Assembly (NCBI GenBank): GCA_900771425.1
Contig: CAAGNV010000042.1
Location: forward strand, 1-61,183
Length of the DNA stretch: 61,183 nt
Direction: 5' to 3'
From: Bacteroidaceae bacterium
GTDB taxonomy: Bacteria > Bacteroidota > Bacteroidia > Bacteroidales > Bacteroidaceae
The notes beneath the pieces were generated by a model. It ran no database searches. It saw only the letters and a list, made by a program, of their open reading frames with translations, and was not told the DNA's origin. The position numbers and the translations under genes were made by a program. Shown one piece after another: positions 34,048-43,374 of the stretch; position 1 is the first letter of the stretch; each line of letters starts with the position of its first letter.

Positions 34048-37000
34048 TTATTTCTTTTTCTTCTTCCAGATGAGCAGTTCGGAGAACTTATCGACTTTCT
34101 TGCGCAGCACCATGCCGGCACCGTTTTCAGTCAGTTCGCCTTCGACAAGGTTATTGTAGTTTTTGTCATGGAAGAGTCGTACGTATTGTGTTCCTCCGTC
34201 ATCGAGTCGCCACTCAAGGCTGATGTCGTCGATATATGCCGACGAGCCCGACTTCTCTGAGTCGTTGTCAGTGCTGACCTTACCGCCGATGATGACGTTG
34301 AGACGGTCGCTGAAGAATCGTTTTGTAAACTTGAACGAATAGTCGGTACGTGTGGTTCCGTCGTCGCGTCGCGACTGTTCCAGACCGACTGTCATATCGA
34401 CGTCGATGGCAGTGCTGAGTGCGCGTCCGGCAATGTTGTTGATTTCCGATTGCAGGAACTGGTTGAGCGCGTTCGATGCGCTGAATCCGGTCTCGTTGGT
34501 GTTTGACAGATACATGCCTGTAGCAAGCAGTGCCACGGACAGTTTGTTTTTCTCTTCAGCCGTCATGCCGGCAAGTTCGTTCTGCACGGCGATGTCTTCC
34601 GGTGCATCGATTGTGAACTCCAGTCCCATGTTGTTGAGTGTGTTCGTGATTCTCAGTCCTGTGGTGAAGAGTACCGAACGGCTTGAGCCGTCTTCATTGC
34701 TCACGCTTGCCTTGGTACGTTCTGTGGCTTCTATGTTGAGGATAGGATTCGTTGCCTCACCTGCAAACTCAATGTAACTGCCTTTCTTGATGGTGAACGT
34801 CTTCAGCGGAATGACTGGCAAGGTATATTTCATCTCACCCTCGTTGACCGTATAGCGTCCCATTAGGTTAAGCACGCCTTCAGGTGTGTAGTCCATGCGT
34901 ATTGTACCGCCTCCCTGCACGTTGACATAACTCTGCTTGTCGGCACTGAACTCACAGTTAATATGTGCGCCATCCTCGACTTCAAGCGTTATCTGCATGT
35001 CGATACCGGTAAACTTACGGACTACCCTTTGCGATGACTCTTCCGGAGCCGAGAAGTCAACGAACGTGACGATATCGTCGAGTCGGTAGCCTACTGACAG
35101 AGGCGTGTTGGTCATGATGTAGGTGATGTCGGTAGTCTTAAGCACATTGACAAGTCCACGGATTTTCAGGTCGTTGGTCGAACCTGTCACACGTGCAAAG
35201 AAGTCGCCGTAGAGTGTGCCGAACAAAGCCGACTTGCGTGTCCGCGGAGCATCGAATACAGCGAAGTTATTGCCGTAAAGGCTGAGGCTCATCACTATGT
35301 TGTCCAAGTCGGCAAAGTCAACATTTCCGTTGATGGTAAGCGGTCTGTCGTCAGCACCGTATATCTTGATGCCGTTAAGGGTGAGGTTACTGTTTTCGAA
35401 TTTGATAGGTTCATTGCCGACCCGTAGGTCAAACGAGTATGCCTCGCTCAGTATATGTAGGTCTGACGGATAAATCATTCCGCCGAAGAGGAGCGAATCG
35501 ACAGGTCCTGTAGCCCTGACAACGCCGTCGATGTCACCTGAAAGTGCGAACAACTGGTCTGGTATGAATGCGTTGGCAGTGGCGGCAGGCAGTTGCTGTA
35601 TGATGATTCCGGCATCGACTCGTTCGTCGCCATTGGCATTGTATGTGCCGCCAATGGTTGCCACGAGGCTGTTGTTCTGATAGAGCAGTGCACTGATGTC
35701 GTGCCCTGCTTCGCCCGTCGGCTTGTATCGGAAATTCGACATAAGGTCGCCAATCGGCACGTCGTCGTACGTGAAGTTGTCGGCAGTGAGCATTCCGTCG
35801 ATGCCGTAGTTCTCCTCTGTCTGTACGAAGTTGGCACCGAGTCCTACGTTGCCGGTCATCTTCGGTGCGAACGGCATGATGGTCAGCAGTTGCTGCAGGT
35901 TGAGGTTCTTGATGACTGCATTTATGTTCTGCAACTGCGTTTCCTCAGGGTTGGCATTGATGGAGACGGTACAGTCGTCCTCGGTCGATTCGAGGTAGAT
36001 GTCGGCAAACACGCGGTTGTGCTTATGTATGTCGATGTAGTTATCAGCGTTGACCTTGAACTTCGTAAATCCTATGACTGGTTGCTCGGGGTACATGGTG
36101 AGGTGAAGCACGCTGTCCTCGCCTATCACGCCTATCAGCCCGAGGTCAAGTCCCTGGTCGCCGTTGCCGTCGAAGTAGTCGAGCCGCAGGTTGGCATCGC
36201 GCGGCGACATATTTCCGTTGACGTGAGCAGTGAATGCAGGGAACATCTCCTGGTCGCGGCAGGCTACGCCCGACCGTAGTGCCAGGTGTGTCGAGTCTTG
36301 TTCGATGTCGAAGTAAATGGTGTCAACGAGTATTGAGTCGGAACGGAAGTCGTATATATGTGCCCCACCCTGAATGCCGTATTCCTTCGATGTACGTAGG
36401 TTGGCAACGAGTTCGTTGAACCGATAGCCTTCGAGTGCCACGAACTTGCTGACAGGGTTGTCGCGGCCGATGTCGGCATGGAGTTCTGCGACTGGCATTA
36501 TCTGTTTCAGCAGGTCGAGGTTCAGGGCATGGTCCTTCATCTGTTCACGTGCCAATTCACCGACTTTCTGGTATTGTTCGACAAGTCGGAACAGGTTGTT
36601 CGGCGAGTGCAGGTCGAAGTAGAAGTCGCCTGTCTTGGCAGTGATGGCGGTGGTGTCGGCAGTGGTCTGTGCAAAGATGTCGAAGAGGTCTGTCACGAGG
36701 CTGTCCTTCTCGTTGATAGCCACCTCAAGTCCCTGTGCCGTCATATCGACAAGGAACTGGTCGCCGAAGTTGCTCGACAGTTTCATCGTGCCGTGAGTGG
36801 TATGTGCCGTCAGCGGGTCAGCACTGAATCCGAGAGCCTGGATATCGGCAAACGGCAGGTCGAGCACAGCCTCGGCATCTACGCCACGTCCGGTCATCGT
36901 GCCATCGACGGTGAAGTGTGCCAGCAGTCGTGGGTCGTCGGTGTCGATGTTCATGCCGAGCGAATGATTTTGCAGCGTACCTGTCGCTTTGGCATCGTTG

Positions 37001-38682
37001 AGGTAATATTTGCCATATTGCACGTTGTCAAGGTCAATATCGGCATTGGCATAAGTGCGTGGTGAGTCAAAGTTAAAGCCCTGGCCACGGGCATAGACAC
37101 GTCCGGTAACCAGCGTGGTTTCGCCGGTCGGCACGAACTGGTCAACGCGGAAGTTGCGTGCGTCGAGGTCGATGAGGTATGCCTCGGTTGCCGTATTATA
37201 GTCGGCAATCAGTTTTGCCACCGACTTGCCGGCAGTGATGCGCGTGTTGGCCTTGATGCGTCCGTCGGTCATCGAAAGGTCGCCGTCGATATTCAGTCCA
37301 CGGGGGATGTTGAAACTGTTACGGGCATCGGCAGGCAGGAAGTCCTTGATGGCACGTAGGTCGCCGCCCCTCGCATTTATCTTCATGTCAAGCCCTATGT
37401 TGCCGTCAGGATCTGCCAGGTTGGTCAGTGTGCCGCTGGTATTCAGGTCGATGATTCCCGGCAGCGATGCGACGAGACGATCGACATACAGTGTCTGCAT
37501 ATTACCTGTGGCACTTGCATCGAGAGTAAGCGTGCGGCCGCCGAATGCCTTGTTCAGCCGTACGGCATTGTCGCCGGCAAACGGCAGTATGTCGGCCATC
37601 GCTACGTTGCCGACGGCAGTGACGGAGAATACTCCCGGATCGACCTCGTCGAAAGCATTGAGGTCCATCGTCGCATCACCGTTCAAGTTGCTGCTTGGCG
37701 TGGTCAGCGACAATCCCTGAACCGACATCTTACTGTCGTTCATACGGAACAGACCGCTCATGTCGTTCACCTTTGCGCCACATTGTTCGCTCAGTGACAA
37801 GTGTCTGACATTGGCATATATATCACCGTTGGCAAGATATGAGGCGGTGTCGATTTCGACCGTCAGGCTATTGACGTTGATATGGTTTGAGTCAAATAGC
37901 GGCAAGGCGGATTCTGCACGTGCGATGCTCGTATCGTAAGTCAGGCGGCTGTCGCTGATGCTCAGGTCGCTGGCATAGTAATTGCCACGTTCAAGGTCGA
38001 GATTGCACCCCACGTGTGCATCACCAAGCAAGGTCGTTATAGTCGTAGGTTCGGCACTTGGCGGCAGCACCAGTTTCAGTGCCACATTGCTGAAGTTCAC
38101 CTTGTTGACGTCGAGGGTCCTGAGGAATGGTTCCTCGCTCTCGGTCGTATCTTCGGGTATCGAATCGGCTATGACCACCTGAAGGTCAGAGTTCTTCAGG
38201 TTTACCTCCGGCACCACGGCACCGCCGCTGCTCAGCAACATCGACACGTCGCGGGTGCTCAGTTCGCCCACATGTCCCTTTACGTTTGCAGCGTCTATCA
38301 AGTCTATCGTATTGAGGTCGGTATTGGTCAGTTGTGCCTTTTCGACTACTATTTCGCCATGGAACAACGGCATGAGACTCACGTCGAGCGTCAGTTCCTC
38401 ACAGTTCAGGATTTGTTCGCCACGGTACTGACTGCCTTCATTGCGTTCCACGGCACGCACTCCGCCAAGACACAGGTCAAGCGGGAATTTCAGCGAGACA
38501 CGGTCCACACTCACGTCCCATCCCATCTCCTCCGACAGTCGTTCGCCGGCAAAGTCAACTGCCCACTTCTGAACAGGCGGAATATAAATGGCAACAAACA
38601 GCAAAAGCACCAACACCACCGGTGTCAGTACCGTCCACATCAGGATTTTGCCCGTGCGCCTTGCTATCTTCTTGTTGTCCAT
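34048..38682 (-). CDS. tamB: Translocation/assembly module TamB
   Basis: A 1,544-residue inner-membrane-anchored periplasmic protein. One N-terminal transmembrane helix (ILMWTVLTPVVLVLLLFVAI) is followed by more than 1,100 residues of beta-taco/AsmA-like repeats. The C-terminal DUF490/TamB domain is clear (KTTDITYIMTNTPLSVGYRL, LMGRYTVNEGEMKYTLPVIP, FVGEATNPILNIEATERT in FAG form, and FKFTKRFFSDRLNVIIGGKV). It pairs with the TamA-like protein and probably moves phospholipid or assists outer-membrane protein assembly. First gene of the tamB-tamA operon, with promoter at 38779-38810. Confidence 0.93.
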   Translation of the reverse strand: MDNKKIARRTGKILMWTVLTPVVLVLLLFVAIYIPPVQKWAVDFAGERLSEEMGWDVSVDRVSLKFPLDLCLGGVRAVERNEGSQYRGEQILNCEELTLDVSLMPLFHGEIVVEKAQLTNTDLNTIDLIDAANVKGHVGELSTRDVSMLLSSGGAVVPEVNLKNSDLQVVIADSIPEDTTESEEPFLRTLDVNKVNFSNVALKLVLPPSAEPTTITTLLGDAHVGCNLDLERGNYYASDLSISDSRLTYDTSIARAESALPLFDSNHINVNSLTVEIDTASYLANGDIYANVRHLSLSEQCGAKVNDMSGLFRMNDSKMSVQGLSLTTPSSNLNGDATMDLNAFDEVDPGVFSVTAVGNVAMADILPFAGDNAVRLNKAFGGRTLTLDASATGNMQTLYVDRLVASLPGIIDLNTSGTLTNLADPDGNIGLDMKINARGGDLRAIKDFLPADARNSFNIPRGLNIDGDLSMTDGRIKANTRITAGKSVAKLIADYNTATEAYLIDLDARNFRVDQFVPTGETTLVTGRVYARGQGFNFDSPRTYANADIDLDNVQYGKYYLNDAKATGTLQNHSLGMNIDTDDPRLLAHFTVDGTMTGRGVDAEAVLDLPFADIQALGFSADPLTAHTTHGTMKLSSNFGDQFLVDMTAQGLEVAINEKDSLVTDLFDIFAQTTADTTAITAKTGDFYFDLHSPNNLFRLVEQYQKVGELAREQMKDHALNLDLLKQIMPVAELHADIGRDNPVSKFVALEGYRFNELVANLRTSKEYGIQGGAHIYDFRSDSILVDTIYFDIEQDSTHLALRSGVACRDQEMFPAFTAHVNGNMSPRDANLRLDYFDGNGDQGLDLGLIGVIGEDSVLHLTMYPEQPVIGFTKFKVNADNYIDIHKHNRVFADIYLESTEDDCTVSINANPEETQLQNINAVIKNLNLQQLLTIMPFAPKMTGNVGLGANFVQTEENYGIDGMLTADNFTYDDVPIGDLMSNFRYKPTGEAGHDISALLYQNNSLVATIGGTYNANGDERVDAGIIIQQLPAATANAFIPDQLFALSGDIDGVVRATGPVDSLLFGGMIYPSDLHILSEAYSFDLRVGNEPIKFENSNLTLNGIKIYGADDRPLTINGNVDFADLDNIVMSLSLYGNNFAVFDAPRTRKSALFGTLYGDFFARVTGSTNDLKIRGLVNVLKTTDITYIMTNTPLSVGYRLDDIVTFVDFSAPEESSQRVVRKFTGIDMQITLEVEDGAHINCEFSADKQSYVNVQGGGTIRMDYTPEGVLNLMGRYTVNEGEMKYTLPVIPLKTFTIKKGSYIEFAGEATNPILNIEATERTKASVSNEDGSSRSVLFTTGLRITNTLNNMGLEFTIDAPEDIAVQNELAGMTAEEKNKLSVALLATGMYLSNTNETGFSASNALNQFLQSEINNIAGRALSTAIDVDMTVGLEQSRRDDGTTRTDYSFKFTKRFFSDRLNVIIGGKVSTDNDSEKSGSSAYIDDISLEWRLDDGGTQYVRLFHDKNYNNLVEGELTENGAGMVLRKKVDKFSELLIWKKKKK

Positions 38683-38778
38683 TCAGAATTGTCTTTTGTT
38701 CAGGCAGCAGCCCATCCGTCATCATCACTTTCTATCAAGTCCTGCCTATCCCGAACCACTTTCTCACTAATACTGCGT

Positions 38779-38810
38779 GCAAAATTAGCGAAAATAATTG
38801 TACCGACAAA
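38779..38810 (-). promoter_or_regulatory. Promoter of tamB-tamA
   Basis: Minus strand: TTTG (38810-38807), 19 bases, TAATTTTGC (38787-38779). Start near 38772; leader about 90 bases. Confidence 0.72.
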
Positions 38811-38989
38811 AGCATTTAGCAATTTTTACTCCCAAAGGGAGTCATTTTTGACTCACACTTAGCAAGTAACTACATTTTTGCGGTTTCGCTAAAGCGAAGT
38901 AAGTCTAAAATCACATTTGACAATTCGTGCCTCATACCCCCCATTTATTTCGTCGATTCGACCTTTAGGACAATTACCCGACTAAAAGG

Positions 38990-39290
38990 ACCAAATATTA
39001 CAATTGTCCTATTTTTGCCCTTCACATCCGTGCCCCCAAAACGGAGATTCCGGGCGAAACGACAGGCAGGAAACGGGGATTCATAAGTCACTGATAATCA
39101 TCGCGCATAGCAGATGGCAAAAACGCAGCCAAATCTTAGCGTCGGAAGATTTGGTTCTTCGGGCAATAAGATTTGGTTCTTATGGCGATAAGATTTGGTT
39201 CTTCAGACCCGAAGATATGGCTGCGTTGCATGCAGGAGTAAATCATAAGTGCGGCAATATGACAAAAGTCCTATTTTCGTCACCAGCCGT
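38990..39290 (-). repeat. ~300-bp dispersed palindromic element, copy B (inverted)
   Basis: Read on the minus strand it begins GGTGACGAAAATAGGAC (from 39290) and keeps the order of copy A. The ACGCAGCCA(T/A)ATCTT core lies at about 39232-39122 with three AAGAACCAAATCTT units and AAGATTTGGCTGCGT, then CTGCTATGCGCGATG and GATTATCAG, then about 70 bases and GGGCAAAAATAGGAC (39020-39006). The core is nearly identical to copy A; flanks are more diverged but of equal length. It lies in the 1.1-kb gap between tamB and the ABC operon, which otherwise holds only promoters and a leader. Confidence 0.85.
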
Positions 39291-39504
39291 ACTACGGCAG
39301 TGCATCAGTTTGAGCGCAGCGATAACAATGCATAATATAGAACACCTGACTTTTGTACATGGTAACCCACAAGTATCCACCCCATCATCACCATCGGCAC
39401 ACCCTGAAATCGCAACCAAACACAGCAAAACAGTCAGTCGCAGCCATGAAAATGAGTAGAAAACGAACTTTTTTCACGAAAATGCAAAAAAAAGTGCGAA
39501 AAGA

Positions 39505-39537
39505 TTTGGTGGATTCAAAAAAGTGTCATACCTTTGC
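39505..39537 (+). promoter_or_regulatory. Promoter of the ABC-transporter operon
   Basis: TTTG (39505-39508), 20 bases, TACCTTTG (39529-39536) plus C. Transcription would start near 39543, giving a leader of about 250 bases. From about 39655 to the ATG the leader is almost free of T and rich in A, C and G. Confidence 0.8.
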
Positions 39538-39793
39538 AGTGTCATAGTAAGGTAGTACACTCCTACAGTATAAAAGAAGACAACGCCGCAGACCTCGCCC
39601 GAGCAAGCACGAAAGACGGAAATACACCTTATTATATATATAGACAAACAGCCCACGAAAGCCAACCGACGACGAGGGCAAAAACAGAGAAGAAACGAAC
39701 AAGTAACAATAAAAAACAAACAAACCAACGCCTCACGCCCCTACCCGACACGAAAGCAAGGCACAGGGAGAGAGAGGCAAAAAAGTCAAGACT

Positions 39794-40522
39794 ATGGCAT
39801 TAGAAATTAACAACGTCACATTCGGCTACAACAAAGTCAAGAATGTACTGGAAAACTTCTCACTGAAGTTTGACGAACCAGGAATCTACGGACTCCTCGG
39901 TAAGAACGGAACAGGCAAAAGCACATTGCTCTACCTCATCATGGGACTTCTCCGTCCTAAGTTCGGCACCGTGACCATCGACGGAATACAGGCATCGGAA
40001 CGTCGGCCTGAGATACTGAACGACATGTTCATCGTTCCTGAAGAATACGACCTGCCTTCTATCTCGCTGAAGAAATTCGTGTCACGCATCAAGCCATTCT
40101 ATCCTCGATTCGACGAGGAGTTGCTCTACCACCTCCTCGAGGGCTTCGAGATGCCGTCAGAGATAAACCTCGGTGCACTGTCGATGGGACAGAAGAAGAA
40201 GGTATATATGTGCGTAGCACTGGCTGCCAAGACCCGTTATCTGCTTATGGACGAACCAACCAACGGGCTCGACATCCCATCGAAGAGCCAGTTCCGCAAG
40301 ATAGTAGCCGGCAGCACCGAGCCCGACCAAACCGTCATCATCTCAACTCACCAGGTGCGCGACGTAGAACTGCTGCTCGACCACGTAACAATGATCGAGA
40401 CCAATCAGGTTCTGCTCCACTGCAAGATGGACGAACTCTTCAGCGACGAGGAGCCAATCAACCTCGAGAGTGCATTCAATAAATTATTGGAAGACAACAA
40501 GAACGGAGTATTAACAAAATAA
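39794..40522 (+). CDS. ABC transporter ATP-binding protein
   Basis: A 242-residue ATPase that would power the membrane protein of the next gene. Motifs: Walker A in GLLGKNGTGKSTLLYLI, Q-loop region near FIVPEEYDLP, signature in LGALSMGQKKKVYM (degenerate for LSGGQ), Walker B LLMDEPTNGLD and switch His in ISTHQ. Closest in style to the short ATPases paired with YtrA-type regulators and ABC-2-like membrane proteins. First gene of a five-gene run; the permease follows after 18 bases with AGGAGG. Confidence 0.92.
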   Translation: MALEINNVTFGYNKVKNVLENFSLKFDEPGIYGLLGKNGTGKSTLLYLIMGLLRPKFGTVTIDGIQASERRPEILNDMFIVPEEYDLPSISLKKFVSRIKPFYPRFDEELLYHLLEGFEMPSEINLGALSMGQKKKVYMCVALAAKTRYLLMDEPTNGLDIPSKSQFRKIVAGSTEPDQTVIISTHQVRDVELLLDHVTMIETNQVLLHCKMDELFSDEEPINLESAFNKLLEDNKNGVLTK

Positions 40523-40540
40523 TCATAGGAGGACAGAATC

Positions 40541-41494
40541 ATGACTAATTTCAATAGCAGTCGTTACATAAATTACGCGAAATGGGACTTGACCATCAAC
40601 CGCAAGTTCTACACAAATATGTTCATCGTGCTCGCAGCAGGAGTGCTGTCGGTGGTACTCGTATCGTTCATGCTCCGCTGGGGTGCATACGAGATCATCT
40701 CAGCAGGCGAAGACGCTGATTTCCTTCTCGACAACCGCCTTTGGCGTACCACAATGTATGTACTGACAGTAGGCATGTTCGGAATTGAAATCATGTCAGG
40801 TTGCTTACTCCATCCTCTGCGCAACAAGCAGGGCCGCATCACCAACCTGACGCTGCCAGCAACCAGCCTTGAGAAATTCGCTTGGCACATCACCATCTGC
40901 ATCGGCGGCACAATCGTTGCCTTCCTTGCTGCCACAGCAGTTTGCGACGGTCTAAACGCACTGGCTTCGTACTTAGCTTTCGGCTCTGAATATACAGGCA
41001 GCATATTGGGAGAGTTATTCACACGAAACTTCTTCTCCTCACAGAATATGTTTACAGCAATGATACCTGTTGGCAGTAGCGAATTTGACGGCGCATTCAC
41101 TATGGCGGCCTCAGAGAACGTGCCACTTCAGTTCATGTTGGACTTCTTCTCGATTTTTGGTTGGGTCATCATCTGTGGCTTGATATTCGAGACAGGCCTG
41201 TATGCAATATTCAATTCACTCATCTACAAGTACAACATTCCTATCACATACGTACTCCGACAGGTTGCCTGCATACTCCTGAGCGTCATCATCATGGCAG
41301 TAGTTTTCGCCATAGGATTCCACATGGAGCACAACGGAAACGTATCAGACGAACAGGTAGTTGAATTCTTCAGCAGCATAAAGGGATGGATCATCGGATA
41401 CAACATATTGTCAGCCGTATGTGGCATAGGCATGTGGATTGGTTCATATTATCTCTATAAAAAAGCACAAATATCATCAAAATTCAATAAATAA
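40541..41494 (+). CDS. Membrane subunit of the ABC transporter
   Basis: A 317-residue protein with about six transmembrane segments (for example FIVLAAGVLSVVLVSFML, TICIGGTIVAFLAATAV, IFGWVIICGLIFETGLYAIF and VACILLSVIIMAVVFAIGF). No exporter superfamily motif is obvious, but position directly behind the ATPase and preceded by a strong AGGAGG indicates the permease subunit. Its stop shares a base with the regulator start (TAATG). Cargo unknown; such sets are often linked to envelope or peptide stress. Confidence 0.85.
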   Translation: MTNFNSSRYINYAKWDLTINRKFYTNMFIVLAAGVLSVVLVSFMLRWGAYEIISAGEDADFLLDNRLWRTTMYVLTVGMFGIEIMSGCLLHPLRNKQGRITNLTLPATSLEKFAWHITICIGGTIVAFLAATAVCDGLNALASYLAFGSEYTGSILGELFTRNFFSSQNMFTAMIPVGSSEFDGAFTMAASENVPLQFMLDFFSIFGWVIICGLIFETGLYAIFNSLIYKYNIPITYVLRQVACILLSVIIMAVVFAIGFHMEHNGNVSDEQVVEFFSSIKGWIIGYNILSAVCGIGMWIGSYYLYKKAQISSKFNK

Positions 41495-41847
41495 TGGACT
41501 TCACTGGAAAAAAATCAATATATTTGCAAATCGCTGACTACCTCTGCGACGAGATACTTGCAGGAAAGTATGCCGACGACGAACGCATCCCGTCAGTCCG
41601 CGAGACAGCAAGCATGGTAGAGGTGAACAGCAACACCGTGGTACGCACTTACGACTGGCTACAGTCGCAGGAGGTAATCTACACAAAACGAGGACTCGGC
41701 TACTTCGTCAACACAGGTGCCAAGGAACACATCCTGGAAGCACGGCGCAAGGAATTCATCAACGAAGTGATTCCTGACCTGCTGCAGACCATGAAGACAT
41801 TGGGCATCAACAAGAAAGAACTGCTGGAACTCATGAGAGATGCTTAA
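41494..41847 (+). CDS. GntR-family regulator, YtrA subfamily
   Basis: A 117-residue regulator consisting of little more than the GntR winged helix (IYLQIADYLCDEILAGKYAD, RIPSVRETASMVEVNSNTVV) and a short C-terminal helix (LLQTMKTLGINKKELLELM). The short form is the YtrA type, which usually represses its own ABC-transporter operon until induced. Translationally coupled to the permease. Confidence 0.93.
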   Translation: MDFTGKKSIYLQIADYLCDEILAGKYADDERIPSVRETASMVEVNSNTVVRTYDWLQSQEVIYTKRGLGYFVNTGAKEHILEARRKEFINEVIPDLLQTMKTLGINKKELLELMRDA

Positions 41848-41866
41848 CCCACAAATTAACTTCAAT

Positions 41867-42760
41867 ATGAAAGCAACAAAGTCAATCATCATGACATCAA
41901 AAACAATTGCAGCAATAGTAATCGCTATGATGCTGGGAATGCTGGTCAGTTCATGCATAGCATGCGACAGCACCGAGGATTTTGCACAGAGAGACCAAAA
42001 CGGTTTCCGCAGCTCAAAGCGATGGGGTGGAGTCACGGAGAAGAGCCTCGACCTCAAGGACTTCACCGGCATTGAGACACTCTCATCAGCAGACATCATA
42101 TACACTCAGGGCGACGAGTTCAAAGTAACCGTAAAAGGCAACGAGAAAGCCATCGAAGCATATGACATCGAAGTCAGCAAGAAAGGCATACTCACAGCAA
42201 AGAGCCATGACCCAAACCAGTCGGCACCAACCATTTTGGTTTGCGTAACAGCGCCAACGCTGAACACAATCGACCTGACAGGCAGCGGCGACATCGACAT
42301 ACGCGAATCTGTCAACTTTGAGGGTTTGTCAATCAAGAATGTAGGCAGCGGCGACATCTACATACATGACATCACCTGCAAGACATTGAATACCAAAAGT
42401 ACAGGTTCAGGTGACATCAAATTCGGCAAGCTCATGACCGAAGAAATCGACGGCAGTACAGCTGGAAGCGGCGATATCGACTTCAAGCAAGCAGAATGTA
42501 AGGGCAATGTATCTCTGAACACATTCGGCAGCGGTGACATAGACGGCAATTTCAAGGCAGATGGAATATCCGCCAAATCACATGGTTCGGGCGACATCGA
42601 CATCGACATCGACTGCAAGGAGGTAGAAATAGAATCAAAAGGCAGTGGTGAGGTAGAAGTCGAAGGATATACCGACGTACTCTACCGTCACACACAAGGA
42701 TTAGGCCTTACAACAACAAAAGAATTACACGCAAAAGAAATAAAAGAGTTACCATTATGA
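41867..42760 (+). CDS. DUF2807 (head GIN domain) lipoprotein
   Basis: A 297-residue secreted lipoprotein. The start at 41867 gives a signal ending MLGMLVSSC with a lipidation cysteine. The mature part is the DUF2807 right-handed beta-helix, visible as at least seven repeats of GSGDI followed by alternating residues (GSGDIDIRES, GSGDIYIHDI, GSGDIKFGKL, GSGDIDFKQA and so on). Such proteins are envelope-exposed and of unknown function. An upstream ATG at 41840 overlaps the regulator gene and lacks support. The stop overlaps the next start (ATGA). Confidence 0.9.
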   Translation: MKATKSIIMTSKTIAAIVIAMMLGMLVSSCIACDSTEDFAQRDQNGFRSSKRWGGVTEKSLDLKDFTGIETLSSADIIYTQGDEFKVTVKGNEKAIEAYDIEVSKKGILTAKSHDPNQSAPTILVCVTAPTLNTIDLTGSGDIDIRESVNFEGLSIKNVGSGDIYIHDITCKTLNTKSTGSGDIKFGKLMTEEIDGSTAGSGDIDFKQAECKGNVSLNTFGSGDIDGNFKADGISAKSHGSGDIDIDIDCKEVEIESKGSGEVEVEGYTDVLYRHTQGLGLTTTKELHAKEIKELPL

Positions 42761-43080
42761 TACTTTCAACCACACCGACCATCGAAGGTCACAAGATTGT
42801 CCGCTACTGCGGAATAGTTACAGGCGAAACCATCATCGGAGCCAATATGTTCCGCGACTTTGCAGCGGGCATACGCGACATCATCGGAGGACGCTCGCGT
42901 GCCTATGAAAACGTACTCATCGAAGCAAAGGAAGATTCATTAAGAGAAATGTCGGAACGCGCTGAGAAACTCGGCGCCAACGCCATCGTCGGCATAGACC
43001 TCGACTACGAGACAATCGGACAAAGCGCCAGCATGCTCATGGTAGCAACCAGCGGCACGGCTGTAGTCATCGAAGAATAG
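42757..43080 (+). CDS. YbjQ/DUF74-family protein
   Basis: A 107-residue protein of the YbjQ family (often called heavy-metal-binding, a label with little direct evidence). The family signature is complete: ILSTTPTIEGHKIVRYCGIV, then GETIIGANMFRDF, RDIIGGRSRAYENVL, and GANAIVGIDLDYETIG. It assembles as pentamers in solved structures. Last gene of the ABC/YtrA/DUF2807 operon; a terminator follows at 43120. Confidence 0.92.
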   Translation: MILSTTPTIEGHKIVRYCGIVTGETIIGANMFRDFAAGIRDIIGGRSRAYENVLIEAKEDSLREMSERAEKLGANAIVGIDLDYETIGQSASMLMVATSGTAVVIEE

Positions 43081-43119
43081 GCCGAACACACGCCCATACG
43101 ACACTAAACACACAAGAAT

Positions 43120-43156
43120 GCCTGCATCATCCACATGGTGCAGGCTCTTTTTATTT
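43120..43156 (+). terminator. Terminator of the ABC/YtrA/DUF2807/YbjQ operon
   Basis: GCCTGCA (43120-43126) with TGCAGGC (43139-43145), then TCTTTTTATTTT. Confidence 0.88.
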
Positions 43157-43243
43157 TATAAAAAGCAGCAAGGTCAATATGGCAAACAAGCACCCAGAGA
43201 AGGGTCAGAGCACGAAAAAATACGCTTTTATGACGTCATCGAC

Positions 43244-43273
43244 TTGTAGATTAAGAAAAAAATCGTAACTTTG
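43244..43273 (+). promoter_or_regulatory. Promoter of recJ
   Basis: TTG (43244-43246), 19 bases, TAACTTTG (43266-43273). A palindrome TGACGTCA (43231-43238) lies just upstream. Leader about 95 bases. Confidence 0.7.
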
Positions 43274-43374
43274 AATGCCGATTTATATACCTTTCGGCAA
43301 AACATACACCGTTTGCAGCACGTGACAGCAAGCCGCGAACCAACAAAACGCTATATAAAAAATGACAACATATA

